Of a DNA stretch of 64,000 nt, positions 44,006 through 56,390 are shown in pieces. The stretch's first letter is position 1; every line of letters begins with the position of its first letter. The notes beneath the pieces are model-generated. The model searched no databases and was not told where the DNA came from. It was given only the letters and a program-made list of their open reading frames with translations. The stretch is from the NCBI RefSeq assembly GCF_001659605.2, contig NC_035177.2, positions 2,852,611 to 2,916,610 of the forward strand, given 5' to 3'. The DNA comes from Manihot esculenta. Its lineage: Eukaryota > Streptophyta > Magnoliopsida > Malpighiales > Euphorbiaceae. The position numbers and the translations under genes were made by a program.

Positions 44006-47000
44006 TCATGAACTCTGATTAGAGGAATACCAGAGCTTTTTCTGGCAAATCAATATCTTCTCCTTCGCAACACCATATTCAGTGTCTTCTTTACGGCAAC
44101 CCCACCTCATGCCCTTCGCAATGGTGGCAATGGCATCTACGAAATAGCTGGATTCCCGTATAACTGCATACCCATTGGGGCGAAGGATCCGATCCATCTC
44201 TAAGAGCACGTACTTCATATCACATCTGCACAATTACTCAAAATCATTAGAACCACAATTACATTTGCATACTCTGCATCATGCGTTCATTTCATACAAT
44301 AGGATTAATGAGAATCAACAATTATGGCAGCATTGTTTCTTGCTGATGAATTCCGAATTCATGATTAATAAGTTGAGAATAAAACCTCAAGCTTTTTTTT
44401 TTCCCCAAACATTCCAGAATATATTAGCAAATATCTGCTTGACCAACGTAATAAAAGCTGACCAAACTGGGCCAACCTGATCTTGGTATGGTAAAATGTA
44501 AAGATCCAGAGACATTTTTCCCAATTCATCGGGAAGTATAAGTAGATGCTTGATGTTCCATGCAGAAGAAAAATATACCATTTAAAGAAAAATAGCAAAC
44601 AATTGCGACTTGAAACTAGGACCATATCTTACCGGTGACTCTCACTAGTGAAAAGGCCATCCAGGTGAAGGAGATCATATGTTCGAGGGTATGTTGAGAA
44701 AGCTTCACACCTACCAGAGAGCAAAGAGATAAATCAAACACAATATTCATGCAGATCCAGTTTAAATGATATGCATCATTCAAAGTTCATGGCAATTATG
44801 CTGTTCATGCAGAAACAAAAACTTCAAATTCATGTAAGCACGTTTAGGATTACCAGTCATGGTAAGTTCCAATAAGGCCTCGATCGTAAACCACAGGAAG
44901 TGTATTGACAGCATAAGAAGAGACCACATTCATGACCCACAAGGGATCATCAATCAATGATGCAGCAAAACCTCCATAAACTGTATTCATGTCCATCACA
45001 TTTCTTATTTTATCAGTCCCAATTGCTGGCAGTAACTTCTTGTAGTGTTTTGCTCGCACCTTCCACTTGCTGTCATCATGTTTGAAAGCGCTAGTGCTAC
45101 TACCAGGAACATCTGAGATACGTTCAGGAGCACCATGCAACCTCTCTGGCCATTTTGGGATGGATTCAAGAACTGATGTCTTAAGTTTTGGGCTGGGAGC
45201 AAGAACACAAGAACGGAGCGGAGTGTACCATGCAGAATCTGGTTCAAGGCTGTCATCACATTTTGGCGGGTAGGCTTCAGGTTTACCAAGCTTGCTATAG
45301 CAACTACTATCTGAAGACTTTCGCCACACAGCAATGTCATCCTTCTTGTTGTACAGTTTGAAGCACATTGCAGTTAGAAGTTCTTGCAACTTCTCATAAT
45401 CTGATCTCTGCTCTTCTATTGTAGTGTTCCATCCTCGCCAACGATTTTCATAGTTAACTGGTGGACCAGACAAGACCCAGAAGCCACCAGGACGGAGTAT
45501 ACGGTTAATTTCTAGGAGATAAATACCACCTGAACCCAACAAAAAAGAAAAAGAAATGTCCATTTTAGAATAGCATGAATCAGCAGATTGATCACTGACA
45601 AAATTGACTTCCTAAGGGTTAGTATATAACCCGTACAGTGAAAATACAGCACGCAGCACTAATTTCTAAAAGGCAACACGGAAAATAGATCTCAACAGTC
45701 CTTCAAGGCAGTTATTACAAAAGCAAAATTAAAATAAATTATGCTGGTGATATTTGAAATTTTTCAAAAGCATTTCTCAATTCCTAGGAATGAAGAAACC
45801 TCTGAAAGTCAGGTCCTATTTTCCAAATGGAAGAAAATTCAGAGAATCAGAATATCTGCAAGTTACCACTGAAAAATAACGGTTAAGAATCAGCAAGTTT
45901 AGTAGTTGCCACAATCCCAACTGCCAGACTGGATCAGTTTATCAACATTCACATTCAAGCATACTGCAAACAGTCCTATATGTATTGAAGTGTTGATCTT
46001 GCAATCTGAAATAATCAATTACCATATTCAGTCCATGGAATAAGGCATCTTGAGCAATGAGCCATATCAAATGAGCTTGAAGGGAAAGGAAGACGTTGCG
46101 TGGCAATGATTCCTAGGATTGCAGGAATCCCACGCTCCAATGCAAATTGGACTTGAGCCTCATGATTGTCTCTTGGGGCAAGAGAAAGAGTAAGGATCCC
46201 CCTATCTAATAAATCGCCACCCCAGCTTGCAACCTAGATATAAATAAAATGACAATAAATACAGAGAGAAAAGAATTAGCAAAGCCACAGGGCATCATAA
46301 TACTTGATGCAATGTACAAACTCAAACAGAAGAAGGCCAATTTGTTTATTCAACACCAGAAACAATTGCAAAAGTGAAAATACAACTCACCCCACAACCA
46401 GTATCAATGGCAGTACGAATAGTTCCATCTTTCATCTCTGGGATGAGATCTTCCATCAGATCAACATAGGCACTGACTCCTCTAGGAAACATAGTGCCTC
46501 CACCAGGAAAATGGAATTTGTCCCCCTCTTTCCTCAGCCAGTTCTGATTAGATTTCTGCTTGTTGATCCAATCATATGGCACATTCCTGAAACCAGGTCC
46601 ACAAGGTAAAAGTAAGAAAAATCTGCAAAGCAGAAACTCAGAACCAGCAAAAGTCAAGCTAACAAGTCCCTTTGATATAAAGGAACAAATGCAGGAGCGT
46701 CGTACCTGTACCAACATTCATCCCTGCTATTTGGCCATTTGATTGGTGGCTTGTACCCATCTGGTGGTGGAACTAAACATTCTTTTCTTTCAAATGCTGG
46801 AGGGCAATGACGTTCCATAAAAGTAAGCCGCTGATAACCATATTTCTTCCACCTCTGCACAATGATACATGCCATAATCAATATTGTGAATCAACACCAT
46901 GTCCCTGTTACAGATCCTAAATAGCACTACCTAACAAAAAACTAAGTAATACCCTTGGATCTGTGCATGGTGTGTAATCTTGATAGTCACTGCTGCACTC

Positions 47001-47222
47001 GGGGAAAGCTGTGGCTTTAAGTTGAAGAGGAGAAACCACCGATTCCTTGGGAGATGAGACTACCTTTGTGACATCCTTGACCTCAATTTTGTTTCTCTCA
47101 GAACAGAAAATTCCACCAAGATAGAAGGAAACCCCACAGAGTACAGCAAACATAATTGTTATGGGAACAACCCGGGATCTTCTATCAGGTTGAGGACCCA
47201 GTTTTCCATCTTTATGCTTCAT
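44006..47222 (-). CDS. PMT21: PMT21/ERD3-like Golgi methyltransferase (DUF248)
   Basis: Seven coding exons on the minus strand: 46953-47222, 46706-46854, 46391-46586, 46023-46233, 44854-45529, 44633-44710, 44006-44225. They join in frame to 599 residues. Start [17 protein letters not shown], then one membrane anchor ([20 protein letters not shown], residues ~18-37). The conserved plant PMT core follows: [21 protein letters not shown], the SAM motif IDTGCGVASWGG, the second-half [37 protein letters not shown] and the end [12 protein letters not shown]. These type II Golgi proteins are thought to methylate pectin or other wall polysaccharides; ERD3 was named from a dehydration-induced transcript. 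Length equals the family norm and no defect is seen. Assignment to PMT21 within the family rests on recalled similarity. Confidence 0.95.
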
Positions 47223-48720
47223 GATTCTATGAATAAACAACTATCTGCCAAAAATATGCAAAATTTAAGTAACAACAAAAGAGATTATCTGTCTATGAAC
47301 ACAGTGAAGATCATCATACAACAAGAAAACCCAAAAATCAAAACATCAAAAGCCTAATATGACCACATAGTCATATTTCTAATCTCCATACCTAAGTTAT
47401 CTTAGAAATGGAGCATCACAATTAAATATAGGAAATTGAATACACTATAATTGAACTATTAAAAATCACAACAGATCCAGTAAAGAATGATAGCACAGAA
47501 ACTTACAAAAGACGATGAATGCAAGAAACTTCAGATTTTTAGGAATGAGAAAGCTTATCCATTACTCCTGAGGTACAGCTAAATAAAGTATAGTAAATCC
47601 CAGAAGAGGAAAATAGAGAAAATAAGTGATTGATAGACTCAATGGCAAAGTAGGACATTAAAATGACTTGGAAAGATAATAGCGGTGAACAAGAAGATCT
47701 GAAAGCAACCACAACATATAGTTCCATTTTCGTTTAATTTTTCTTTTCTCTCACATGGAAATGGGACCCAACTCCATCAAAACCTTGCCGTCCTCATTAT
47801 GTCTCATTCTCTCTATCTCTCTCTCTCCACCAGCACTAAAGTCATAAAGGCAACAGAAGAAAAAGCAATAAATCATATAATTTTAATTATTTCATTGAAA
47901 CCAAAGAAAAAAAGTTCCATAAATCAATGGTCACCCACTTTTATTCAGTTCTCATGCATCATCATTCCACGAAAAAAAAAAGCAGAAGAAGGCAATGCCT
48001 GCAAACCAAGTACAGTAATTCAAGCAAAAAATGCACAACAGTAACATGAAATAACTAGGGAAATTCTGCAAAATTGTAAATGTTTCAAAACATCCAGATG
48101 GTAAAATCCAAAATTAAAAAAAAAAAGATGAAAAATTATGAGTATATAATTAGGGAATCAAAAAAGGAAAGAAAGCAAAGACTTGCCAGCAAAAGTTCAG
48201 ATCTAGGAGCAAAACCAAAGAAAATCCAAGCAATAGGAAAATGGATCAGATGCAGTAATGATAATGCTAACAAATCATACCAATCTAACGACAGATCTGT
48301 CAGAGAAGAAAAAAAAAAAAGAAAACAGAAGAACAAAAATTAACAACAACAAAGAATAAGCAGCTAAGACAAATGAAGTAATGTCGATTTTTACCTTTCT
48401 TTCTCAATCTACACCTGAGAAAATCTCCTGTGTGTAAGAAACAGAAAACAAAAATGCTCCAACTTCCAAGAGAATAATCAGTATAGAGATAGCTAGCTAT
48501 TGACGGAAAAGAAAAGAAAAGAAAAGAAAGGAAAGAAAAAAAAAATTTTCGGAAGAGAAAAGAAAAGGGAAATGAGAGACAAAGATATCTCTCAAGTCGG
48601 AAGACATCACATAACACAACCATGCTTTCATCTTCCTTAAATAATTCATTCTTCTTCTCCTCCTCCTGTTTTTGCTTAGCTGTCCCGCTTTCACTGTCCA
48701 TCTTCTTTGAAACTTCTTTA
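47223..48720 (-). other. PMT21: 5'UTR, leader intron and promoter side of the PMT21-like gene
   Basis: A 5'UTR intron is likely from 48394 (minus strand AAAG/GTAAAAATC) to 47245 (TTGGCAG/ATAGTTG), leaving 22 leader bases before the ATG. The leader exon would be upstream of 48395, where the sequence is strongly pyrimidine-rich on the minus strand. No alternative gene is seen. Confidence 0.5.
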
Positions 48721-49509
48721 CCCCTTTTACTTCCTTTTTTTTTTAATTAAATAAGTTTTATTTTTTTTAAATTAATATTTGAAAAAAATAATCTGTAAAA
48801 ATTAAATTTCTATTATCTCCCAAATAATTATCGCTTTGTTATCTTAAATTATCTATTATTTTGAAAATTTGAAAATAACGTTAACTTTTATTTTTTATAT
48901 ATTTTTATTAATTTTTATTTTATTTAATATTAATATGTAAAAAAATAATTATTTATAAAACTATTGAATATTAGCTTAGTCAATCAAATCATTATCAACA
49001 TCGGAGTCACGCATTAATAGAAAATTGTCACCTTCATCATCCTCTATACCTAACTTAATCATAAGTCTAAACCATTTGCGTAACATTGAATTTATAATCA
49101 ATTTATTTTAGATTAATTAATTATTTAATTCTTATAATTTAATAAAATTAATAATATAATCCTTTTATTTTTAAAATATATTCAATAATTTATATTTTTC
49201 AAAATAATAATTATTTAATTTTAATAATTAAGTCAGATATCCAAAATCCAACCAAATCATTAGTTGATATTATCATTTTTTATCCGTGAAAGGGAAGAGA
49301 TGTCCCATGGCTATATCCTTCTCTTTGGGTCATTTTGAATTTTGCTATGTTTCTTGAGTAGCTAATGTTCCACGATTTTTGTAAAAAATATCTTCCATAG
49401 ATTTTCTTTTAAAAAAATTAGTTTTATTATTTAATTGCAATAGTAAAACATAAAAATGTTAAATAAATTATGTATAAAAAATTTAATATTATTAATAAAA
49501 ATTAGGAGG
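48721..49509. other. AT-rich intergenic DNA
   Basis: No gene, RNA or repeat border recognised. Confidence 0.5.
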
Positions 49510-50200
49510 ATAAATAACTAAACCGTTCGTGAAATATTTAAAATTCGGTTCGATAAAAACTCGATCGAATTCGACTCGATTTCTAAACGAATCAAATTTA
49601 AACTTAAATTTTAATTTTATTGAGCTCCATAATATTCGACTCGTTAAAATTTATAAGCTCCACTATGCTCATGAATAGACTCGTGAAATAAGTTGAGATT
49701 ATTATCATAAAAAAAAAATAAATTTAAATCCTACATATTATTTTCGTGAATCAAATCTAAATTTTTTAAAATTCAGCTCTATATTATTTAGTTGCACTCT
49801 TAAACTTGCATATATTTGAATTATTAAAATTTAAAAATTTATTTTTATAAATTTACAACTAATTTGTAAATATATTTATTTAACTGAAATTATTTTAATT
49901 TTTACAATATTAATTTTAAACTAAAATTCTTTATGCATATAAATAAATTAAACTATTTATAAACTATTTAAAATTAAATTTTATAAAAATTTGACTCGTT
50001 TAAACTTAATTCATATAAATTCGATTCATACAAACTCGATTCGTCTAAATTTGTTTATTAAACGAATGAAATTTAAATTTCTTAATATTCTACTTAAATT
50101 TTAAATAAATAAATTTCGAATTCGATTCAAACAAAAAAATATTAAATTAAATTTAAATTTTTCAAAAACTGACTCCACTCCATTCGTTTACCATCCTAAT
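49510..50200. repeat. CGA-rich dispersed repeat, second family
   Basis: Left end has AAACCGTTCGTGAA and CTCGATCGAATTCGACTCG; right end has TCGAATTCGATTC and CTCCATTCGTTTACCATCC. The ends look like imperfect inverted counterparts of a hAT-like terminus whose consensus differs from the TAGGGGTGAGCA family. No coding. Confidence 0.45.
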
Positions 50201-51275
50201 AAAAATTATATATATTGTCCATTTCTTGAGAAGGTGTTGAGCGAGTCGCGTGCACGTAGTCAGAAGAAGTACAAAATGTTTGACATGAAATAAATAAATA
50301 TACTAAAAGAAAATAAATAAATAAATAATATATTAAGATTTGTTTGGTGGAGCATTCATTTGCGCACCGCCAGCCATGTGTTTTCATAAGTTTTTTTTTT
50401 TTTTTTTCTTTCCCATTGTTTTTCTTATTCCAATAATTAATTGTTGCCTGTTTCAGATTTAATAATAATAATATTTTATTAAAATAATTAATATTATTAA
50501 AAAATCAATTAAAATTATTTTTCTATAAAATCAAAAGATGTAGAGTTTAATTAAGAAATTTTATAATAATTTTATCCAATTAATTTTTTATACTGAAAAT
50601 ATTATAAGTGAAAGAATTGAGTTACTTTAATTTAAAATTTTTTTAAAAAATAAACAAAATTATGTAAAAATTTATTTGCATGTCTGTATGAGAATTTAAT
50701 TATTTTTCTTATTTCCAAATAAAGCCTATAAATTTTTATCTATGAAGAAAACAGAAGTTTATAGTTTTTTAATTTAATTTCTAGTGAAACAAATTAAGTT
50801 GACATATATAATTTATTTTTAAAATTTTTATTTAAATAGAATAATTCTGAAAATTAAAATATAATGTGAAAAAAAATTCCACCGACATAATTGTAGATTA
50901 TGACTTTATTCTTTGCTTGTGACATTGGCATATGTAAGCACATGACTTTTGCTTTGATTTTTCCATCCAAATGAATTGGACAGCCAAAGGTAGAAGAAGC
51001 CATCAATGTCTATTAAACAAATAAGATAATACTTTGGGAGTTTCCACTCTTTATCAGGTTTTTTTTTTTTTAATGAATAGACTATTTTCTAATGTTTGAT
51101 TTAATCTGCCTTTGGGTAGTGGCTATGTGTGTCTTGTTCTGAGTTGTGTCTGGTTTGATTTAGTTTGTTTATTTTTTAATTTAAGTTTAATTTAATTTCT
51201 GTTTGCTTGAGTTTTATTGGACCTTTGTATTTTTGTTATCACCCCTTTGTATATATAATAAATACAATAAATATG

Positions 51276-51312
<37 letters not shown>

Positions 51313-51386
51313 TAAATTTAAGACAAAATTGTACTCTACGATATATATTTTTTTATTTTAACGAGATACAAATATCAAACCTAACT
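50201..51386. other. AT-rich intergenic DNA with AAT microsatellite
   Basis: No gene. An (AAT)n tract lies at 51277-51312. Confidence 0.5.
51277..51312 (+). repeat. (AAT)n microsatellite
   Basis: About eleven uninterrupted ATA/AAT units. Confidence 0.9.
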
Positions 51387-51844
51387 TATTAGAATCGAGC
51401 AGTATTCAATTTAAATTAAAAAAACTGATCAAACTGAATTAATTTAAAAATTCAGTTTGATTTTTTATTCATTTCGGTTCGGTTTGATTTTTAATTTTAA
51501 AAATTTTAGTTATTTTGGTTCGATTTTAATAAGAAAAAATTAAAAAAACCGAATCGAATCAATGAGTGATAATAATATGTTATTTTTAATAATATTGAGA
51601 AATTAGATCATATTAAAAATAAAATATTTTAATTAAATTTTAAAATACTAAAAATAAAGTGTAAAAAATAAAAAAATTATTAAAAATTACAACCGATTAA
51701 ATTGAACCAAATCAGATCGGTTCAATTTAAGTTAGTTTATAATTAAAATTGATTCGATTCGATTTTCATATATATTAAAGTTTTGATTTTTAATTTATTC
51801 AGTTTGATTTGATTTTAAACTGAATCGATCAAATGATCATAACT
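51387..51844 (+). repeat. AACCGA-type TIR repeat, diverged
   Basis: TCGAGCAGTATTCAATTTAAATT start and TAAACTGAATCGATCAAATGATCATA end. The body follows the 23035 copy in order, including GAGTGATAATAATATGTTATTTT. Confidence 0.6.
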
Positions 51845-52727
51845 AATAGATTAAATAATAAAAAATAATATTAAAATTTAAAATCTCCCCCAATTTTAAT
51901 ACCTTTAAATGTGAAAAAAAAAAATCAATCAGATTACCGATTAAAGTCTAATATAAATTTTAATTGAATTTAAATCAGATATAAATATCAGTATTCACCA
52001 TATTCAAATAAAGTAGTTTTTACAAATATCTTATAATTATATATATTAGAATATATATTTGTATTTTTAAATTTCATTAAAAAAAATCTTGTGATATCAT
52101 GAATTTTAAAAAAATATCATCATATGCTTGAATTATTTAAAAATGGAATTATTGTAAACTTGTAATCTGAATCAGTAATTTAAATTTAGAGAAAAGATTT
52201 TAATTAAAATTTTAAATTTAAAAATGGAATTATAGGGTTAAAAGATTTTAAATTTAAAAATGGAATTATAGGGTTAAATTTTAATTTAAAATTTTACATT
52301 TTTTGAATAATTTATGCATTTTGTGAGATGTTTTTAAAATTTAAAATTTTAAAATAAAAGAGGAAGATAACATCTCTATCTCCAATTATAAGTACTCACA
52401 GATTTAATCTAATAATAAGTATATTTGAATAAATAATGTATTTGAATAAATAATGAGAAGTATTATATTTTATTTTTTTAATTTTTAATTTTTAATTTAA
52501 AAAAAAAATCTCCAGTTTCAAGTATTGAAAAAAATAATAATAGAATAAATGCAATCAGATTATATTTAATAGGATTAGAATCCATCTCTAAAATTCTGAT
52601 ATTTGTAATTTAAATTTTAAATATTAAAAAAGGATAATACCTTCTAATTTATAATTTATATCACTGTTTAACTCATCCACGACAACAACCGACAACAAAT
52701 TAAAACAATCCTTATTAGAATTAATAT
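51845..52727. other. AT-rich intergenic DNA with a short tandem duplication
   Basis: A ~40-bp unit (AAATTTAAAAATGGAATTATAGGGTTAAA) is doubled around 52205-52276. No gene. Confidence 0.5.
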
Positions 52728-52736
52728 TAAAAAAAT

Positions 52737-53120
52737 GGAAAAATTACTTTTTAGTCTCTGAAATTTAATGTAATTAACACTTATGTCCCTCTATTTTGGT
52801 GACCCAACACTTAAGTCCCTCACTTTTTATTCCGTCCAAATTCGTAGTCCTTCCATCCATTTAAACCGTTTGGTCAAAGAGTCAAAGGTGAAATGTGATA
52901 ATTTTTTCCAAAAATACCCTTCTCTCAATGTGAAATCCCAAAAAAAGAAGAAAAAGAAGGTTAATTTTGTCAATTCACGTGTCCCAAACGGCTATTTTGG
53001 ACGGAAGGACTACGAATTTGGACGGAAGAAAAAGTGAGGGATTTAAGTGTTGGGTCACCAAAATAGAGGGACAGAAGTGTTAATTACGTTAAACCTCAGG
53101 GACTACAGAGTAATTTTTCC
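52737..53120. mobile_element. MITE with long TIRs and 9-bp target duplication (MULE-like)
   Basis: The ~115-bp TIRs are 52737-52856 and 53001-53120. GGAAAAATTAC pairs with GTAATTTTTCC, and inner blocks such as CTCTATTTTGGTGACCCAACAC and CGTCCAAATTCGTAGTCCTTCC recur inverted. TAAAAAAAT at 52728-52736 and 53121-53129 is a 9-bp direct repeat, typical of Mutator-like elements. The centre is 140 bp and non-coding. Confidence 0.8.
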
Positions 53121-53129
53121 TAAAAAAAT

Positions 53130-53834
53130 TCATAAATAAATTAATTGAATAATAATAATAATTGGCACATAGGTTAAATCTGACATTTTTTTATAAAAAA
53201 ATAAAAAATATTATTATTTAATTTTTAAATTTTTAGAAATACATTAAAATATTTTTCATTTTTATAATTCGATTAATTAGTTCTACTGTTATTTTTTCTG
53301 TCAGTTTTAATAAGATAGAAGGAGAAAGAAAATTTTTATTCCGAAACTAAGTATTTTGTAATGTTTAAAAGTCCTAAACCTTCTAAATTCTCTAATTTGT
53401 TATATTCCTCTTCTCTTCTCATTATTTTATATGGCAGCCATGAGAATATAATACTTTTCATCTTCTATTTTGTGAGTTCGGAAAAAAGGACAGGAGTTTG
53501 TTCTTCTTTCCTTAAATTTCTATATAAAAACTCTTTAAATAATACAATAAAAAATTCTAAATTTCTGGAATTATTACAATTAAACAAACATTTTTTGAGT
53601 AATTCATTTGAAATCTATGCATTGCATTTTAAACCATCTCTTCATTTCTGCATTACATTTATATAACTATCTCTTCATTTCTATAATAAAATTTATGCAT
53701 TTCTGAAATTATTACAATTAAATAAACATTCTTTGAATAATCCAATCTGAAATTTCTATATTGCATTTTAAACCATCTCTTTATTTTTGCATTGCATTTC
53801 TATAACAAAATTTCTGCATTTCTGCATTGCATTT
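53130..53834. other. Intergenic DNA with a ~140-bp tandem duplication
   Basis: Two copies, about 53556-53696 and 53697-53830, share ATTATTACAATTAAA, AACATT and GCATTTTAAACCATCTCTT in order, with moderate divergence. No gene. Confidence 0.6.
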
Positions 53835-55345
53835 TGATAGGACGTAAATTATGCGTATTTAATTTGATTTTATTCTGTTAAATTATGAATATTTTTTTCC
53901 TTTTTATAATAAATTCTGCATTTTTTAGGAAGGAGAGTACTAAATTAAAAGTTTTAAGCAAAAATTAGAGGTGAAATCGTAAAGCGAGTCTTGGGCATGT
54001 CTCACGCTGTGGACAGAGCTTACATAAGATGACTTATACTGAGAAGTGAATAGAGCTATAAAGTAAACCTTGGACAAGGCTTATGCAAACCTTGGGTGTG
54101 TCTTATGTGATGTTAATCAACTTCCAGATCCGATTCTCTAATATTCTATAGATAAATGATTGGGAAGCTTATTTTTAGACATGATTGTAGGGAAAGGAGA
54201 ATAATTTGGAATTGTTACTTCTCTTTTTTATGGAATCTTCTTTTATTCCTCTTTAGATTAGGAAGAACCCTTTAAAAGGGAAAACTCTTTTGGGTTCAAG
54301 ATCTTTTTACTACTTATAATACTTTATTTCTGTTTTACATTGGTTGCAAACAATGAGTTTCAGCAGCTAATCCTCTTTATCTAGTTAGGCCAATTGTTCA
54401 ATTAAGTGAATAGTATACCGTAATTCAAATTCATTGAATCTGTAATCACTCGTGGGTTTGATATTTATGATAAATAATATTTTATTGTAGAATAACATAT
54501 TATAATTTCATAGTCAGGTTAATGTGAGTTTCTTAGTTAGAGTCATGTCTTCTTAATTTTTAATGCTATTAACAAATTAAATCTCATATAGCTAATCATA
54601 TAGTTTATTTGTTAATTAGGAGCTAGTTAGCGAGCTGATCCTTGCTAATCTAATATCTAAGAGAAGATTAAATTGTTAGACTGTGTCAACAACTATAACT
54701 AATTAACTAGAAATTAATTTGAAAATATTTGCATCTATGATCAATCCGGAGAATTAATACCAAATATTCCTAAAACTATATATTTTCTCAATCTAATAGT
54801 CACTTTAATTGCTTGTCATTCAATTAGTTTGCTCTTTTATTCAGTTAGACTTCTTCAGTCCAAAACCTTCCATTTTTTATATTTTATTTTGCTCTATTTT
54901 TATCAAGGACTAAGATTAAATCGTTCTCTATGGATTCAATCATACTCACCATATCTACAATTTATATTTGTTATAAGAGCATGACTCATTTTTTATGGAT
55001 TCGACATCCATCAAAATTTTGACACGTTGGGAATAGTCTTTAATTAATTTTATTTTTTGAAGGAAACAAATCATGGCTATTACTTTATAACAGTATGGAG
55101 AAAGGCACAATTTCACAATGAGGGTCAATGACGTAGGAAAATCAACCATTGAATCACAATTTTCACAACTTAACAACTTTAGTTAAAATTTTGATTGTAA
55201 AAAGTTTCCAACCCGTTCGAGTTTGCAAAATTTGTGCACATCCAAATCACCCTATTGACATGTGTCCCACACTCCAATAGGATGCTCAGCAGCAAGTTAA
55301 TTACTTTGAAGGTTATTATGGATCACAACAAAAACCTTCACTACT
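53835..55345 (+). mobile_element. Ty3-type LTR and gag remnant
   Basis: The LTR-like part starts TGATAGGACGTAAATTATGCG and runs to about 54959 (TATCTACA). It includes text typical of Tat/Athila-like plant LTRs (CCTTGGGTGTGTCTTATG, GACTAAGATTAAATCG). Further on, a gag CCHC knuckle is readable at 55213-55280: VCKICAHPNHPIDMCPTLQ, followed by a stop. No pol is present. The fragment ends near the LINE sequence that follows. Confidence 0.55.
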
Positions 55346-55399
55346 TTAATTTAGCCTTTTCATTTCATGATTCTTCAAAACTAAATATTTTTTAATGGG

Positions 55400-56390
55400 G
55401 AATTTTTTAATTGTTGAGATGGGCGCTAACCTAAGCTTTATTTAGAATAGTCTTATGTAGGCTAGAGATTTGCTTAATTCTGGCATTATGTGGAGTGTTG
55501 GCGATAGTTCTAGTGTTCGACTTTGGGGAGATCCTTAGTTGATTCGTGATGATGACTTTTTAGAATTCCACTTGGACTCTCTTCTGAACAAGATCATCTA
55601 GTTTGACATTTTAATAAAAATGGCAAATACTAAATTAAATTTGGATATTAATCGGCAGTTAAAAATGATTCTAGCTTGTTTACAAGCATGGTTCCTAGAT
55701 GTTGGAAGCGTTGTGGAAATTGCATATCCCTTTAAAGGTTAAAAATTTCCTTTGAAAAATTTTAAGAGGAGTTTTGCTCGCTAAAGATAACTTGAGAAGA
55801 AAAAGTATTGATATGAATGGTAATTGTTGTGATTGTAATGAGGTTGAGACTATACTTCATGTGTTTTTTCAGTGCTCTTTTGTTAGGAATTATTGGGGTA
55901 TTCTAGGAGTGGATTTACTTTCTATGCTAATTTCACTACTTTTTCTGAGTACTTTATGTGAAACAGAATGAATGATAAAGTGTAGACCGATAAGTCATCT
56001 CTTTCGTCGGATGTTGTACACTTAGGGTTAAGTATAATGATAGAATGGCAACAGACTCGAGTTAAGACTACTCCTGTATATTGTATCTAGACAACAATTT
56101 TGGGCGAAGCCTGTTGTTAATAGGAAAAGTGTAATGTGGATGCTAGGATCCATGAGCGAGAGGGTATAGTTTCATTTGCAGCTTTAACCAAAGATAGTGC
56201 ATGAAAGTTTTATTATGGATTGACCGGTTTTTGAAAAGGGATTATTTGGTTTCAACGGGCTGAGCCTTTGGCATTAAGAGAGGCATTGAGATGGTTAAAA
56301 TAGAGATCAGATGTCGATATCAAAGTAAACACTAAAGGTGTTATAGATGCTATTGAGTCTTCTGAAGCATAACTATAAAGATTACACATG
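55400..56390 (+). mobile_element. Decayed LINE: RT zinc-binding and RNase H portions
   Basis: Readable in shifting frames: ARDLLNSGIMWSVGD and SVRLWGDP near 55450-55540; then LEALWKLHIPLKVKNFL and the zf-RVT motif CCDCNEVETILHVFFQCSFVRNYW (55700-55900); then RNase H pieces AEPLALREALRWLK and VDIKVNTKGVIDAIES (56255-56370). This order is standard for the end of plant LINE ORF2. Stops and frameshifts make it inactive. Confidence 0.8.

Noticed and set aside
48080..48701. Lys-rich and Phe/Ser-rich frames upstream of PMT21
   Set aside because: Pyrimidine-rich leader and its complement; low complexity, no homology seen.
52783..53037. 84-codon frame
   Set aside because: Entirely inside the MITE and made by its inverted repeats.
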